A stretch of DNA of 64,000 nt from Magnetospirillum molischianum DSM 120 (lineage in GTDB: Bacteria > Pseudomonadota > Alphaproteobacteria > Rhodospirillales > Magnetospirillaceae): positions 260,033-324,032 of the forward strand of contig NZ_CAHP01000020.1 of assembly GCF_000294655.1 (NCBI RefSeq). The letters run 5' to 3'. A program made the position numbers and the translations under genes. Below, in pieces: positions 8,606 through 17,150 of this stretch. Positions within the stretch are counted from its first letter, which is position 1. The number at the start of each line of letters is the position of its first letter. Under the pieces are notes generated by a model that saw only the letters and a program-made list of their open reading frames with translations, searched no databases and was not told where the DNA came from.

Positions 8606-9034
8606 ATGATTATTTTACTGTCGTTTTCTATCGGGCTGATCTTCGGGTTGGGATTGATTGTTTCCGGTATGGGGGATCCGGTTAAGGTTCTCAGCTTTCT
8701 CGATATCGCCGGAAGCTGGGATCCTTCGCTGATGTTCGTCATGGGGGGCGCGATCGCGGTCGGATTCGTCGCCTTCCGAGTCGGTGGGCGCCGGAACGTT
8801 TCATTCCTGGGGAAGCCCATGCAAATTCCGCTGCTTAAGCAGATCGATTTGCGCCTTGTCGGCGGGAGTGCTCTTTTTGGCGTCGGTTGGGGTCTGGCTG
8901 GAATCTGCCCCGGTCCGGGGTTTGTTTTACTCGGCTTTGGTGCGATGAAGGGGGCTGTCTTTGTGCTGGCCCTGCTGGTCGGCATGTTCATTTATGAGGC
9001 CGTTTCCCGGCTGATCGCATCCCCGCGACCATAA
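8606..9034 (+). CDS. YeeE/YedE-family sulfur-compound permease, second half (PmpB-like)
   Basis: This 142-residue membrane protein is the companion of the preceding gene, from which it is separated by only 9 bp. It shows GLIVSGMGDPVKVLSFLDI, the WDPSLMFVMGGA segment, and a second Cys-bearing re-entrant motif LAGICPGPGFVLLG. Together the two halves would rebuild a full YeeE-like bundle with a Cys on each pseudo-symmetric side. It is the last gene of the repressor-permease operon; the following pabB starts about 100 bp further on. Confidence 0.82.
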   Translation: MIILLSFSIGLIFGLGLIVSGMGDPVKVLSFLDIAGSWDPSLMFVMGGAIAVGFVAFRVGGRRNVSFLGKPMQIPLLKQIDLRLVGGSALFGVGWGLAGICPGPGFVLLGFGAMKGAVFVLALLVGMFIYEAVSRLIASPRP

Positions 9035-9130
9035 GGAACGATTGGCGGCCGCGCTCATCGTCTGCGGGCCGACTTAGCCTGATCGATTCATGCTATCAGA
9101 AGGGCGGCGTATTCTCGGCTTTTGGACGTC

Positions 9131-10483
9131 ATGTCGTTTCTCGAAATTCCCTATATCGATCCCGTCACGGCGTTTTCTCGCTGGGCAGAAACTCCTTGGT
9201 CAATGTTGCTCGACAGCGGAGGCGACGATCCGAATTTGGGCCGATACGCCTATATCGCCGTCAATCCGTATCGCACCCTCATTTGCGATAGCGACGGGGT
9301 TCGAATCGATGGTCAGACGGTGACGGGAACCGACCCGTTCGCCATCCTGGCGTCGGAGTTGGCGGCTGTCCCTCCCAGCACCGAGGCGTTACCGTTACCC
9401 TTTGCCGGTGGAGCGGTCGGAATGTTCGGCTATGAGCTGGGGCGGCATATCGAACGCGCTCCTGTTCGTCATACCGTCGGACAGACCGAAATGGCGGTCG
9501 GTTTCTATGATGTTGTGGCCGGGTTTGACCGCCAGGCCCGGCGGGCCTATGTCGTTGCGGCCCGGCCCGAAGCATGGATGCGCGCCGAAGCCCTGGCCGC
9601 TGTCCTTGCCGTCGCGCCGCCGCTGCCCTCTATCGTGCCGGGACCGTTTCTCCGCCTTCGGCCCGAACTCGATCGCGATGCGTATCTCGACCGGGTTCGG
9701 CGGATCGTCGAGTTGATCGGGGCAGGCGAGGTGTTCCAGGTCAATTTCACCCTTCGTTTCCTGGCTCTCCGTCCGAAATCCTTGCGACCGTTCGACCTTT
9801 ATCGTCGGCTCAAATCGCTGAACCCGGCTCCATTTGCTGCTTTTGTCCATATTGGCGACGATCTGACTCTGGTCAGCGCCTCGCCGGAGCGCTTCCTCTC
9901 GCTCGATTGCTCTGGGCGCATAGAAGCCCGACCGATCAAGGGAACGCGGCGGCGCAGTGCCGATCCCGGCGAGGACGCGGCTCTGGCGGCGGAACTGGTG
10001 GCCAGCGAAAAAGACCGGGCGGAAAATCTGATGATCGCCGATCTGCTGCGTAACGATATTGGCCGCGTCTCTGTCATTGGCAGCGTCAAGGTTCCATCCT
10101 TGCGCGCCTTGGAAAGCCATGCCACCGTCCATCATCTGGTCTCGGTGGTCGAGGGGCGTCTGCGCGCCGACCTCGGCCCGGTGGATTTATTGCGGGCGAC
10201 GTTCCCTGGCGGCTCGATCACCGGAGCGCCAAAGGTGCGGGCGATGGAGATCATCGACGAATTGGAACCGGGGCCACGCGGTCCTTATTGCGGGGCGGTC
10301 GGCTGGATCGGTTTCGACAGGGCGATGGATACCAGTATCGTCATCCGCGCTGTGACGCTGACCCGCAATCAGGTGATCGCCCAGGCCGGGGGCGGGATCG
10401 TCGCTGAATCCGATCCCGAGGCCGAGTATGCCGAGATGATGACCAAGGTGGCTCCGGCTCTGGCGGCCTTGGCGGGGGAGTGA
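9131..10483 (+). CDS. pabB: Aminodeoxychorismate synthase component I
   Basis: The 450-residue protein is an anthranilate synthase I-like chorismate enzyme. Late motifs include GEVFQVNFTLRF, EARPIKGTRRR, ENLMIADLLRNDIGRV, FPGGSITGAPKVRAMEIIDELE and GGGIVAESDPEAEY. The PIKGT Lys distinguishes PabB (it forms a covalent chorismate adduct) from TrpE. It makes 4-amino-4-deoxychorismate from chorismate for p-aminobenzoate and folate, with ammonia from a PabA/TrpG subunit encoded elsewhere. The lyase gene pabC follows 6 bp downstream. I prefer the ATG at 9131 (MSFLEIP); an in-frame TTG at 9122 is the alternative. Confidence 0.92.
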   Translation: MSFLEIPYIDPVTAFSRWAETPWSMLLDSGGDDPNLGRYAYIAVNPYRTLICDSDGVRIDGQTVTGTDPFAILASELAAVPPSTEALPLPFAGGAVGMFGYELGRHIERAPVRHTVGQTEMAVGFYDVVAGFDRQARRAYVVAARPEAWMRAEALAAVLAVAPPLPSIVPGPFLRLRPELDRDAYLDRVRRIVELIGAGEVFQVNFTLRFLALRPKSLRPFDLYRRLKSLNPAPFAAFVHIGDDLTLVSASPERFLSLDCSGRIEARPIKGTRRRSADPGEDAALAAELVASEKDRAENLMIADLLRNDIGRVSVIGSVKVPSLRALESHATVHHLVSVVEGRLRADLGPVDLLRATFPGGSITGAPKVRAMEIIDELEPGPRGPYCGAVGWIGFDRAMDTSIVIRAVTLTRNQVIAQAGGGIVAESDPEAEYAEMMTKVAPALAALAGE

Positions 10484-10489
10484 AGAGAC

Positions 10490-11284
10490 ATGATTGTCTG
10501 GTTAAACGGAACCCTGATTGCCGAGCCGAGGCTCGATCCCTCGGATCGCGGCTTTACCTTGGGCGACGGGCTGTTCGAGACGATACGGATCGTCAAGGGG
10601 CATCCCCGCCATCTTGGCCAGCATCTCGACCGGCTGGTCCAGGGCTGTCGGGTGTTGAGGATGCCGCTCCCCTACGATGCGGACACGATAGGGCAGGGGA
10701 TCGTCGATCTGCTCGCGGCTCTGGGGCTGACCGAGGCAACCTTGCGGTTGACCCTGACCCGTGGTCCAGCGCCACGCGGATTGCTGCCTCCGGCCCAGCC
10801 CACGCCGACGTTGCTGATGAGCGCGGCCGCCGCCGCGCCACCTGCTGGTCCGACCCGCCTGATCGTCGCGACGGTGACCCGCCGTAACGAGCACTCGCCG
10901 TTATCCCGGCTGAAAAGTTTGAACTATCTCGATAACATCCTGGCACGACAGGAGGCGGCCGATCGGGGGGCGGACGATGCGCTGCTGCTGAATGGTCAGG
11001 GCCGCGTGACCGACACCACCATCGCCACTCTGTTCGCTCGGATCGACGGTCAGGTCGTGACACCGCCCGTCGCCGAGGGGGTCTTGCCCGGCATTGGTCG
11101 TTCTCTTGTCCTGGCCGCAGGGATCGGGAGCGAACGAGAGATCCCTCTCGACGATCTGCGTCGGGCCAAGGCCATCGTTCTCGTCAACAGTCTGGGGGTG
11201 CGTCCGGTGATCGCGCTCGACGGAGAGAGCGTTGTTTCGTGCGAGGCGCTGGTTGCCGCCTTACGGACGGCTTGCGAAGGGTAA
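10490..11284 (+). CDS. pabC: 4-amino-4-deoxychorismate lyase (fold-type IV PLP enzyme)
   Basis: The 264-residue protein belongs to the branched-chain/D-amino acid aminotransferase fold. It has an early RGFTLGDGLFETIR motif, the PLP Lys in SPLSRLKSLNYLDNILARQEA, and a GVLPGIGR segment near the C terminus. Standing 6 bp after pabB, it is best read as PabC, which removes pyruvate from aminodeoxychorismate to give p-aminobenzoate. One departure is VTDTTIATLFAR where the family often has a ...SNLF... motif. It ends 11 bp before the end of the convergent btuD. Confidence 0.88.
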   Translation: MIVWLNGTLIAEPRLDPSDRGFTLGDGLFETIRIVKGHPRHLGQHLDRLVQGCRVLRMPLPYDADTIGQGIVDLLAALGLTEATLRLTLTRGPAPRGLLPPAQPTPTLLMSAAAAAPPAGPTRLIVATVTRRNEHSPLSRLKSLNYLDNILARQEAADRGADDALLLNGQGRVTDTTIATLFARIDGQVVTPPVAEGVLPGIGRSLVLAAGIGSEREIPLDDLRRAKAIVLVNSLGVRPVIALDGESVVSCEALVAALRTACEG

Positions 11285-11295
11285 TCGCAGGGGAG

Positions 11296-12063
11296 CTATT
11301 CCGACGGCAGCCGTTCCCATGGCACCAGAAGCCACTTCCCCTCGACCAGAACACGATGCCCGCGAATGGCGTAAGCCTGGGCCAGCATCGCATCGGACAG
11401 GGCCGTTTCCGGTGGGCCGACAGCAAGAGTGCGGCCCTCCGCCAACAGCACAATCCGATGGCAGAACCGTGCCGCCAGCGACAAATCGTGCAGGACCAGA
11501 CCAACCGCGCATCCTGCCTCGGCCTGTCGCCGCAACAGCTCAAGAACCGCGAGTTGATGGTGGGGGTCGAGTGCGGCACACGGTTCGTCGAGCAACAGGA
11601 TGTCGGCCTCGACCGCCAAGGCGCGGGCCAGAAGAACCAGGGCGCGTTCTCCTCCCGATAATGTACTCAGCGGCCGTTCGGAGAACCGGGACATCTCCAC
11701 CGCCTCAAGCGCCCGCGTGATCGCGGCTTGATCCGTGGCGCAGCCACCATGCGGCAGTCGCCCCAACGCCACGGCGGCCCGAACCGGGATCGGCCATGCT
11801 GCTTCGGCGCTCTGAGGCAAATAGGCCAGACGGCGCGCCCGTGATCCCGCTGTCAACGAAGTCAGTCCCTGGCCGTCAAGCCGAACTTCGCCGGTAGCCG
11901 GGCGGTCAAGCCCTGCGGCACAGCGCAGCAAGGCGCTCTTGCCAGCTCCATTGGGGCCAACGATGCCAAGCAATTCACCCGATGTCAGGCTCAGATCGAT
12001 CTGGTCGAGAACTCGCTGTCCTCCCCGATCAAGGCAGATTCCTCGCCACTCCAATGTGGTCAT
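11296..12063 (-). CDS. btuD: Vitamin B12/siderophore-type ABC transporter ATPase
   Basis: The 255-residue ATPase has Walker A GPNGAGKSALLR, Q-loop YLPQSAE, signature LSGGERALVLLARAL and Walker B ILLLDEPCAALD with a downstream LVLHDLS switch His. The start at 12063 (MTTLEWRG) overlaps the permease stop (ATGA) and is preferred over the upstream ATG at 12093. FecE/BtuD-class sequence plus a cobalamin riboswitch in front of the transcript indicate corrinoid import. It energises the BtuC permease and ends the operon, tail to tail with pabC. Confidence 0.88.
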   Translation of the reverse strand: MTTLEWRGICLDRGGQRVLDQIDLSLTSGELLGIVGPNGAGKSALLRCAAGLDRPATGEVRLDGQGLTSLTAGSRARRLAYLPQSAEAAWPIPVRAAVALGRLPHGGCATDQAAITRALEAVEMSRFSERPLSTLSGGERALVLLARALAVEADILLLDEPCAALDPHHQLAVLELLRRQAEAGCAVGLVLHDLSLAARFCHRIVLLAEGRTLAVGPPETALSDAMLAQAYAIRGHRVLVEGKWLLVPWERLPSE

Positions 12064-13028
12064 GACGGCCCCCGCATCCGCATTACCTGCCACAGGAAGA
12101 ACGGTGCTCCGACCAAGGCGGTGGCAACGCCGAGTTTGAGTTCTGGCCCGGTGGCGATCATCCGCACCACCAAATCGGCGGCCAGCAACAATGTTGCGCC
12201 GCCAAGGGCGCTGACGGCAAGCAATCGACCGGAATCATGGCCGACCCAACCGCGCAGCAGATGCGGGACCACCAGACCGACGAATCCGATGCTACCTGTT
12301 ACAGCCACTGCCGCGCCGACGCAGCAGGCGGTGCCGAAAACGGCGAGACCGCGTAATCGGATCAGATTGACCCCGAGCGACTGAGCGACATCCTCGCCTA
12401 ACGCCAAGGCCGAGAGACCGCGCCGGGTCGCGAGCAACAGGCCCCAGCCGAGCAGAATCAGCGGCGCGACAAGACGGACCTGCGACCACGAGCGATCGGC
12501 CACCGACCCCAGCAGCCAGAACATGATTTCGTAGGCAGCCAGCGGCGACGGAGCAAGATTCAACGCCAGGGCGGTCAAGGCCACGGCGAAGCTCGACAGC
12601 GCGACTCCGGCCAGCAACAGCGTCAGGGTGCCTGTTCGCCGTCCGGCCAGCATTACCAACAGTACGGCTGCCAGTAACCCGCCACAAATGCCGCCTGCGG
12701 CCACCGACCACAGCCCGAAATAGAACGCCAGAACCGAGCCGAGCGACGCCATCGCCGACACCCCAATCACTCCGGGGTCGGCGAGTGGGTTGCGCAGTAA
12801 TCCTTGCAGAACCGCACCGGCCAGCCCAAGAGAGCCTCCGGTTAGCACGGCCAGAAGGGTGCGCGGCAAGCGGATTTCAACGATCACAAGGCGCGCCAGC
12901 GCGGCGCGGTCTGGATTGGCGGAGAAGACGTCCCATGGCATCAGCGCGGTCGTGCCGAGCGAGACCGAGACGACCGCCAGAAGCGCCAGCAACAGGACCA
13001 GGATCGGTTCGGGAGCAGGGCGGATCAT
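12060..13028 (-). CDS. btuC: FecCD/BtuC-family ABC transporter permease
   Basis: The 322-residue inner-membrane protein has about ten hydrophobic segments and BtuC/FecCD motifs: RLPRTLLAVLTGGSLGLAGAVLQGLLRNPLADPGVIGVS near the N terminus (as consecutive short motifs), LLGSVADRSW, and GSIGFVGLVVPHLLR near the C terminus. The MIRPAPEP start at 13028 overlaps the btuF stop by four bases, so translation is coupled. It forms the channel for corrinoids delivered by BtuF. Confidence 0.88.
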   Translation of the reverse strand: MIRPAPEPILVLLLALLAVVSVSLGTTALMPWDVFSANPDRAALARLVIVEIRLPRTLLAVLTGGSLGLAGAVLQGLLRNPLADPGVIGVSAMASLGSVLAFYFGLWSVAAGGICGGLLAAVLLVMLAGRRTGTLTLLLAGVALSSFAVALTALALNLAPSPLAAYEIMFWLLGSVADRSWSQVRLVAPLILLGWGLLLATRRGLSALALGEDVAQSLGVNLIRLRGLAVFGTACCVGAAVAVTGSIGFVGLVVPHLLRGWVGHDSGRLLAVSALGGATLLLAADLVVRMIATGPELKLGVATALVGAPFFLWQVMRMRGPS

Positions 13029-13837
13029 GGCACTGATGCCGCAATCAGCGCCGCCGCTTCGACCAAGGCGGCATCCGGGCAGGCCCATAACCGCATCGGT
13101 ACGGTAACCATTTGAGTGCCGCGCAGGGTTAGAGCGGGATGGTGCAGCAATGCACCGGCTAGAGACGGCTTTTCCTCTCCCATCGATTCGATCACAATTA
13201 AATCGGGTGCCGCCGCCACCAGGGTTTCCAGCGGCAAGGTGGTAAAACCGCGCCGCCCTTCGGCCGCAGTGATATTGACGAGGCCGATCCGGTTGAACAA
13301 TTCGTCGGCCAGGGTGTCGCGTCCAGCGCTCCATCCCCCCGCCTGATAAACCGCCGCGGCGACGCGATGATCGAACCGTGGCAATTGCGCCAGTCGCGCC
13401 AACATCGCCGCGATCATCGCTTCCCCTCGGTCCGACTCGCCCAGGATTGCGGCCAGAGCGCGAATCTCGGTCTGCACGGCGACGAGACTTTCAGCGGTTC
13501 CCACCCGGTGCACCCGAATATTCAGCGATTCGAGCATCTGACCGGTGGCGGGAGCGTTGAAGGCTCCGAGAACCACCAAATCAGGGTGAAAGGCGACAAT
13601 ATCTTCGACTTGTGCGCGGGTGACCGCCAGATTCGCCGCAGTAGCAGCCACCGTTGAAACTGTGGGATCTGCCGCCATCGGACTGACAGCGACGACTCGG
13701 CCGGGTTCGGCCAAGGCCAGTGTCAGCCGATCGGCGCACAGGTTCGCCGAGACGATCCGCCGTGGCGATTCCGCCGCCGTCGCCGAAACGGCGGCGAGCA
13801 GGAAGGCCGACAGGGCGAATGCCTGTCGGCGGATCAT
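13025..13837 (-). CDS. btuF: Periplasmic corrinoid-binding protein
   Basis: The 270-residue precursor has a signal peptide (MIRRQAFALSAFLLAAVSATAAE) and the two-lobed class III binding-protein layout: RRIVSANLCADRL at the start, EDIVAFHPDLVVLG in the first lobe and VAAAPDLIVIESMGEE in the second. The start at 13837 leaves an 11-bp gap after the TonB receptor stop. Sequence alone fits BtuF or a siderophore-binding protein; the upstream B12 riboswitch and the nearby cbiZ favour cobalamin or cobinamide. Confidence 0.82.
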   Translation of the reverse strand: MIRRQAFALSAFLLAAVSATAAESPRRIVSANLCADRLTLALAEPGRVVAVSPMAADPTVSTVAATAANLAVTRAQVEDIVAFHPDLVVLGAFNAPATGQMLESLNIRVHRVGTAESLVAVQTEIRALAAILGESDRGEAMIAAMLARLAQLPRFDHRVAAAVYQAGGWSAGRDTLADELFNRIGLVNITAAEGRRGFTTLPLETLVAAAPDLIVIESMGEEKPSLAGALLHHPALTLRGTQMVTVPMRLWACPDAALVEAAALIAASVP

Positions 13838-13848
13838 CCGGTTGTGTA

Positions 13849-15831
13849 TCAGAATTTGACCCCCAGACGGCCGATCATCGTCCGTCCCGGCATGGGATAG
13901 GTCGAAGACAGGTACGTATAGTCGTAATAGTGTTGGTCGAAGAGATTCTGTATCGAGAAAGACCACGTTGCCGGAGCGATCTCGCCGCCGATGCGCAGAT
14001 CGACCAGGGTATGAGGATCGATCGTCTCGAACGTATTGGCTTCATCGCCATCGGCGCGTCGGCTTCCGACATAACGGGCATCGAGATCGACCACGGCGTA
14101 TTTTTCCCAGGCATCCCACGATACCCCGGCTGAACCAGTCCAGTTGGCGACCAACGGCACGTCGTTGCCTTTGAACGGTCCTTCACGGAACACCGCTTTG
14201 GTATAAGACAGTCCGCCTTTAAGCCGTACAGTGTCGGTTACCCGCAGGGATACACTATTCTCCGAGCCATAGCGACGGGTCGGTTCGAGATTGCGATTGA
14301 CCCAGCTTTCCGGGTCGGCATGCAGCTCATTGTGGAGATTCATCAGGAACACAGAGCTCTGCCATCCCAACCGGCCATATCGGCCGCGCAGTCCGGTTTC
14401 GACATCCTGCGAAGTCTGCGGCTTGAGGGTAAACCGTGTCGGATAGCCCATGCCAACCCGCTCATCGACGTTGGGCAGGCGTAAGCTGCGGCCGAGCCGA
14501 CCGAATATGGCGAGATTGTCATCGAAGCGATGCTCGATCCCGAGATGAGCGGCGTAATTGATGTCGTCTCCATCGTAGGGCGTGCCGGGCGCGCTGCTGC
14601 GCTGCACCGCCGACACCGCCATATGCACGATTCGAGCGCCGAACGAGACATCGGTATCGGGTCGCACCGCAACGGTATCCTGGCCGTACAGGGCTACGGT
14701 GCGCTGCTGGAGATGATAGCGGTCGTAAGGTTTGCTGCCGATCTGAACTGACCGGTCGGAATCGTATAGGTTTTCATAAAAATCGATGCCGGTGGTCAGG
14801 CGGTTCGGCAAACCGGCGAGTTGGGTTTCGGCATTGAGGCGAGGCGTCAGCGAGATCGTGGTAAAGGACGTATCCATATACCCGCTGGAGAACAAAGCCT
14901 GCTGATCCTTGTGGCGCAATCCGCCATCGATCACCAGTTCGACATTCGAAGCCAGATCGACAGTGCCGCCCAGGGCGAGATTAACCGCCTGCTTGTCTCC
15001 ATAATCGTTGGGATGAGAGGTTCCCCGCCATCCGCCGCGCGCTATTTGCGCCAGGGAGACCGAACCGGGATAGCCAATCTCGGAATCGTCGGCCGAGATG
15101 TTGAGGTAAACCTCGCCGCCATCGAGAGTATGGCGCACCTCTCCCATCACGTTGCGCTGTTTTGTCTTGTTGTTTTCGCGGAAGCCATCGGAGGTCGTTT
15201 GGCTGCCGGACAACGACAAGGCGGTTGCCCCCACCCTGCGGGTCGCGGTGAGCGTTCCCTGACGATAGCCGAGCGAACCTATTCCGGCTTCGGCCGAGAA
15301 CGAGTCCGGGGTATTGGCGGCGTTCTTGGTGATGATGTTGATGACACCGCCGACCGCGCCGTCGCCGTACAACACCGCTCCGGCATTGCCACGGATGATT
15401 TCGATTCGCTCGATGTTGGCGCGGTTGATGGCACCGAGATCGATCGACGACGAATCGTTGTCGTTAAGGCGACGTCCATTCAATAAAATTAGGGTGTTGG
15501 AAGACGCGGTTGAACCAAATCCACGCAAATCGATGTTGGCGTCGAATCCATTGACTCCGCCATACATCGACCGCACCTGAATGCCGGGAACGCGGTCGAG
15601 AATTTCCACCAGAGTCTGTCCGGGCGACCGTTCAATCTCTTCGGTGGAGATTACCGTGGTTGAGGCGCCGGTGATTCCTTCACCGAAGCGACTGGCGGTA
15701 ACCAGGGTTTCCGGGAGCGCGCTTCCTGCGTCGTCGGCCCGCGCCACGTCGCTGCCGCCCAATGCCACCAGAGCCGACAGGAATGCAAAAGCTTGTGCTT
15801 TCCTATGATTCGGCTGTTCAAAACACTTCAT
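13849..15831 (-). CDS. btuB: TonB-dependent outer-membrane corrinoid receptor (BtuB-like)
   Basis: The 660-residue precursor starts at MKCFEQPNHRK (15831; AT-spaced GGGGGAG precedes it) with a signal peptide ending near GSDVARA. After a short TonB box region (ALPETLVTASR) comes the plug (VEILDRVPGIQVRSMYGGVN, DLRGFGSTASSNTLILLNGRR, IERIEIIRGNAGAVLYGDGAVGGVINIIT, seen as separate motifs) and then the 22-strand barrel ending in the aromatic residue F (IGRLGVKF). A cobalamin riboswitch lies 290 bp upstream on the same strand, so it is the first gene of a B12-repressed uptake operon with btuFCD. Confidence 0.9.
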   Translation of the reverse strand: MKCFEQPNHRKAQAFAFLSALVALGGSDVARADDAGSALPETLVTASRFGEGITGASTTVISTEEIERSPGQTLVEILDRVPGIQVRSMYGGVNGFDANIDLRGFGSTASSNTLILLNGRRLNDNDSSSIDLGAINRANIERIEIIRGNAGAVLYGDGAVGGVINIITKNAANTPDSFSAEAGIGSLGYRQGTLTATRRVGATALSLSGSQTTSDGFRENNKTKQRNVMGEVRHTLDGGEVYLNISADDSEIGYPGSVSLAQIARGGWRGTSHPNDYGDKQAVNLALGGTVDLASNVELVIDGGLRHKDQQALFSSGYMDTSFTTISLTPRLNAETQLAGLPNRLTTGIDFYENLYDSDRSVQIGSKPYDRYHLQQRTVALYGQDTVAVRPDTDVSFGARIVHMAVSAVQRSSAPGTPYDGDDINYAAHLGIEHRFDDNLAIFGRLGRSLRLPNVDERVGMGYPTRFTLKPQTSQDVETGLRGRYGRLGWQSSVFLMNLHNELHADPESWVNRNLEPTRRYGSENSVSLRVTDTVRLKGGLSYTKAVFREGPFKGNDVPLVANWTGSAGVSWDAWEKYAVVDLDARYVGSRRADGDEANTFETIDPHTLVDLRIGGEIAPATWSFSIQNLFDQHYYDYTYLSSTYPMPGRTMIGRLGVKF

Positions 15832-16119
15832 TCGGTCACGCTCCCCCGTTTGCGCTTCGGCTGATCCGCCAGCGCAAGAAAAACAGAAACCGATCCGAAG
15901 CCCCGAGCGTGATGACGGCCCTGTCATGGTCCGCCATTGCTTCCCCAGTCTTCTCGTCCGTATGTCGCTCTCCGGGATGTCCGATCACGGGGCACATGCG
16001 GAATAAATCGAGTGTCGTGAAAAGGGAGATCCCCCCACACGGCCTTCGTCTCGGCGTTGACGTCACCGCTGCGAAATGCCGCTCCGTATGGGTCCACCGC
16101 CCATCGGTTGGGTGACAGC

Positions 16120-16300
16120 GCTGGCAGGTCTCCTGGCTTGCGGGTCAATGCCCAAAGCGCCCAGCCTTCCCAGTTTCCCAGTGGCTATGATGGACGCGGG
16201 CTCGCCGCTCACAGTTGCGGGGACAGCCTCGGACTTGGTTCGCATGCGAACCGGACCGTGTTCCCTCTTGCCTCCCCGGCGCGAACCGAGGAACCAGCGT
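16120..16300 (-). promoter_or_regulatory. Cobalamin (B12) riboswitch
   Basis: Read on the minus strand, the leader shows the conserved blocks in the right order: GGTTCCTC, then AAGAGGGAA, then the core GCTGTCCCCGCAACTGTGA, then GCCACTGGGAA, GGGAAGGC and AGCCAGGAGACCTGCC (the B12 box end). It lies between the btuB start and the divergent cbiZ. Binding of adenosylcobalamin or another corrinoid would be expected to shut off btuB-btuF-btuC-btuD. About 290 bp separate the aptamer from the btuB ATG, room for an expression platform. The divergent cbiZ is not covered by it. Confidence 0.95.
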
Positions 16301-16411
16301 GTGAGTTGCATGATTAAACCGTCTTTCCCCTTGGTCAAGACGGTTTTTGTCCAAGACGTGATATTACCGAAACGCTTGCATCAAGGCTCTACCTGTGCGA
16401 AACGCCCTGTC

Positions 16412-17107
16412 ATGTCTCGATTGTTCTCTGTCGAAACACGACAACCCTGGCTGATCGTTCGCTTTGCATCTCGTTGGCGGACCGTGGGGTGGAGCCTCAC
16501 CCATCCTGGTTTTGCAGCAGTCGATACCATCGCCTGGCTAGAGGTCTGCGATGCCGATCTGCCGTTGGGTGTCGATCCGATCGACCTGCTCAACCGTCGT
16601 CTCGACGCCGCCGGGCTTGGCGGTGCCCTTGGCCTGATGACGGCGCGGGATATTCGACGTCATCATTGCGCCATGGCCGGAGACGGTGAGGATCAGGCCG
16701 AAGCTCTGGTGACGCTGGGGCTGACCAACGGCGCGGTTCTGTGTTCCGATGGGGTGCCGCGGAACGTCATGACTGCAACGCCGGTGGGAACCATCAACCT
16801 GCTGGTAGCGGTGGCACGTCCCTTGAGCGAGGCGGCGCTGCTGGAAGCCTTGTCGATGGCGACGATGGCTCGCACCGCCGCTTTGCTGGCGGAGGATGGC
16901 CGCATTGTCGGCACTGGGACAGACTGCATCGTGATCGCCTGTCCCGCCAGCGATTCCAGCGAACCGGATTCCTTCGCCGGGTTACACACCCCGATCGGCC
17001 AAGCCATCGTCACCGCCGTTTTTCAGGCGACCCGTCTTGCCCGCGAGACGTGGGAACACGAAAATCCCCAAACCCTGGCGCTATCGCGGTCTATTCGTCC
17101 GGCGTAA
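16412..17107 (+). CDS. cbiZ: Adenosylcobinamide amidohydrolase
   Basis: The 231-residue protein matches CbiZ: WSLTHPGF, a GALGLMTARDIRRHHCA segment, LTNGAVLCSDG, VGTINLLVAVARPLSEAALLEAL and GTGTDCIVIACP. CbiZ cleaves the aminopropanol arm from adenosylcobinamide or certain cobamides, allowing salvage and lower-ligand remodelling. The ATG at 16412 (MSRLFSVETRQ) is chosen because upstream codons run through the riboswitch on the opposite strand. It is divergent from the btuBFCD operon, so imported corrinoids can be rebuilt into the form the cell uses. Confidence 0.88.
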   Translation: MSRLFSVETRQPWLIVRFASRWRTVGWSLTHPGFAAVDTIAWLEVCDADLPLGVDPIDLLNRRLDAAGLGGALGLMTARDIRRHHCAMAGDGEDQAEALVTLGLTNGAVLCSDGVPRNVMTATPVGTINLLVAVARPLSEAALLEALSMATMARTAALLAEDGRIVGTGTDCIVIACPASDSSEPDSFAGLHTPIGQAIVTAVFQATRLARETWEHENPQTLALSRSIRPA

Positions 17108-17150
17108 TGGGGGGGGTGGTTAACCGACCGAACCGGAAGGGGGCGTTTCC

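Noticed and set aside
13029..13334. N-terminal extension of BtuC
   Set aside because: It lies wholly inside btuF in another frame, and the membrane protein begins at MIRPAPEP, overlapping the btuF stop.
16076..16411. N-terminal extension of CbiZ by 112 codons
   Set aside because: The bases code the conserved cobalamin riboswitch on the other strand, and CbiZ homology begins only after the ATG at 16412.
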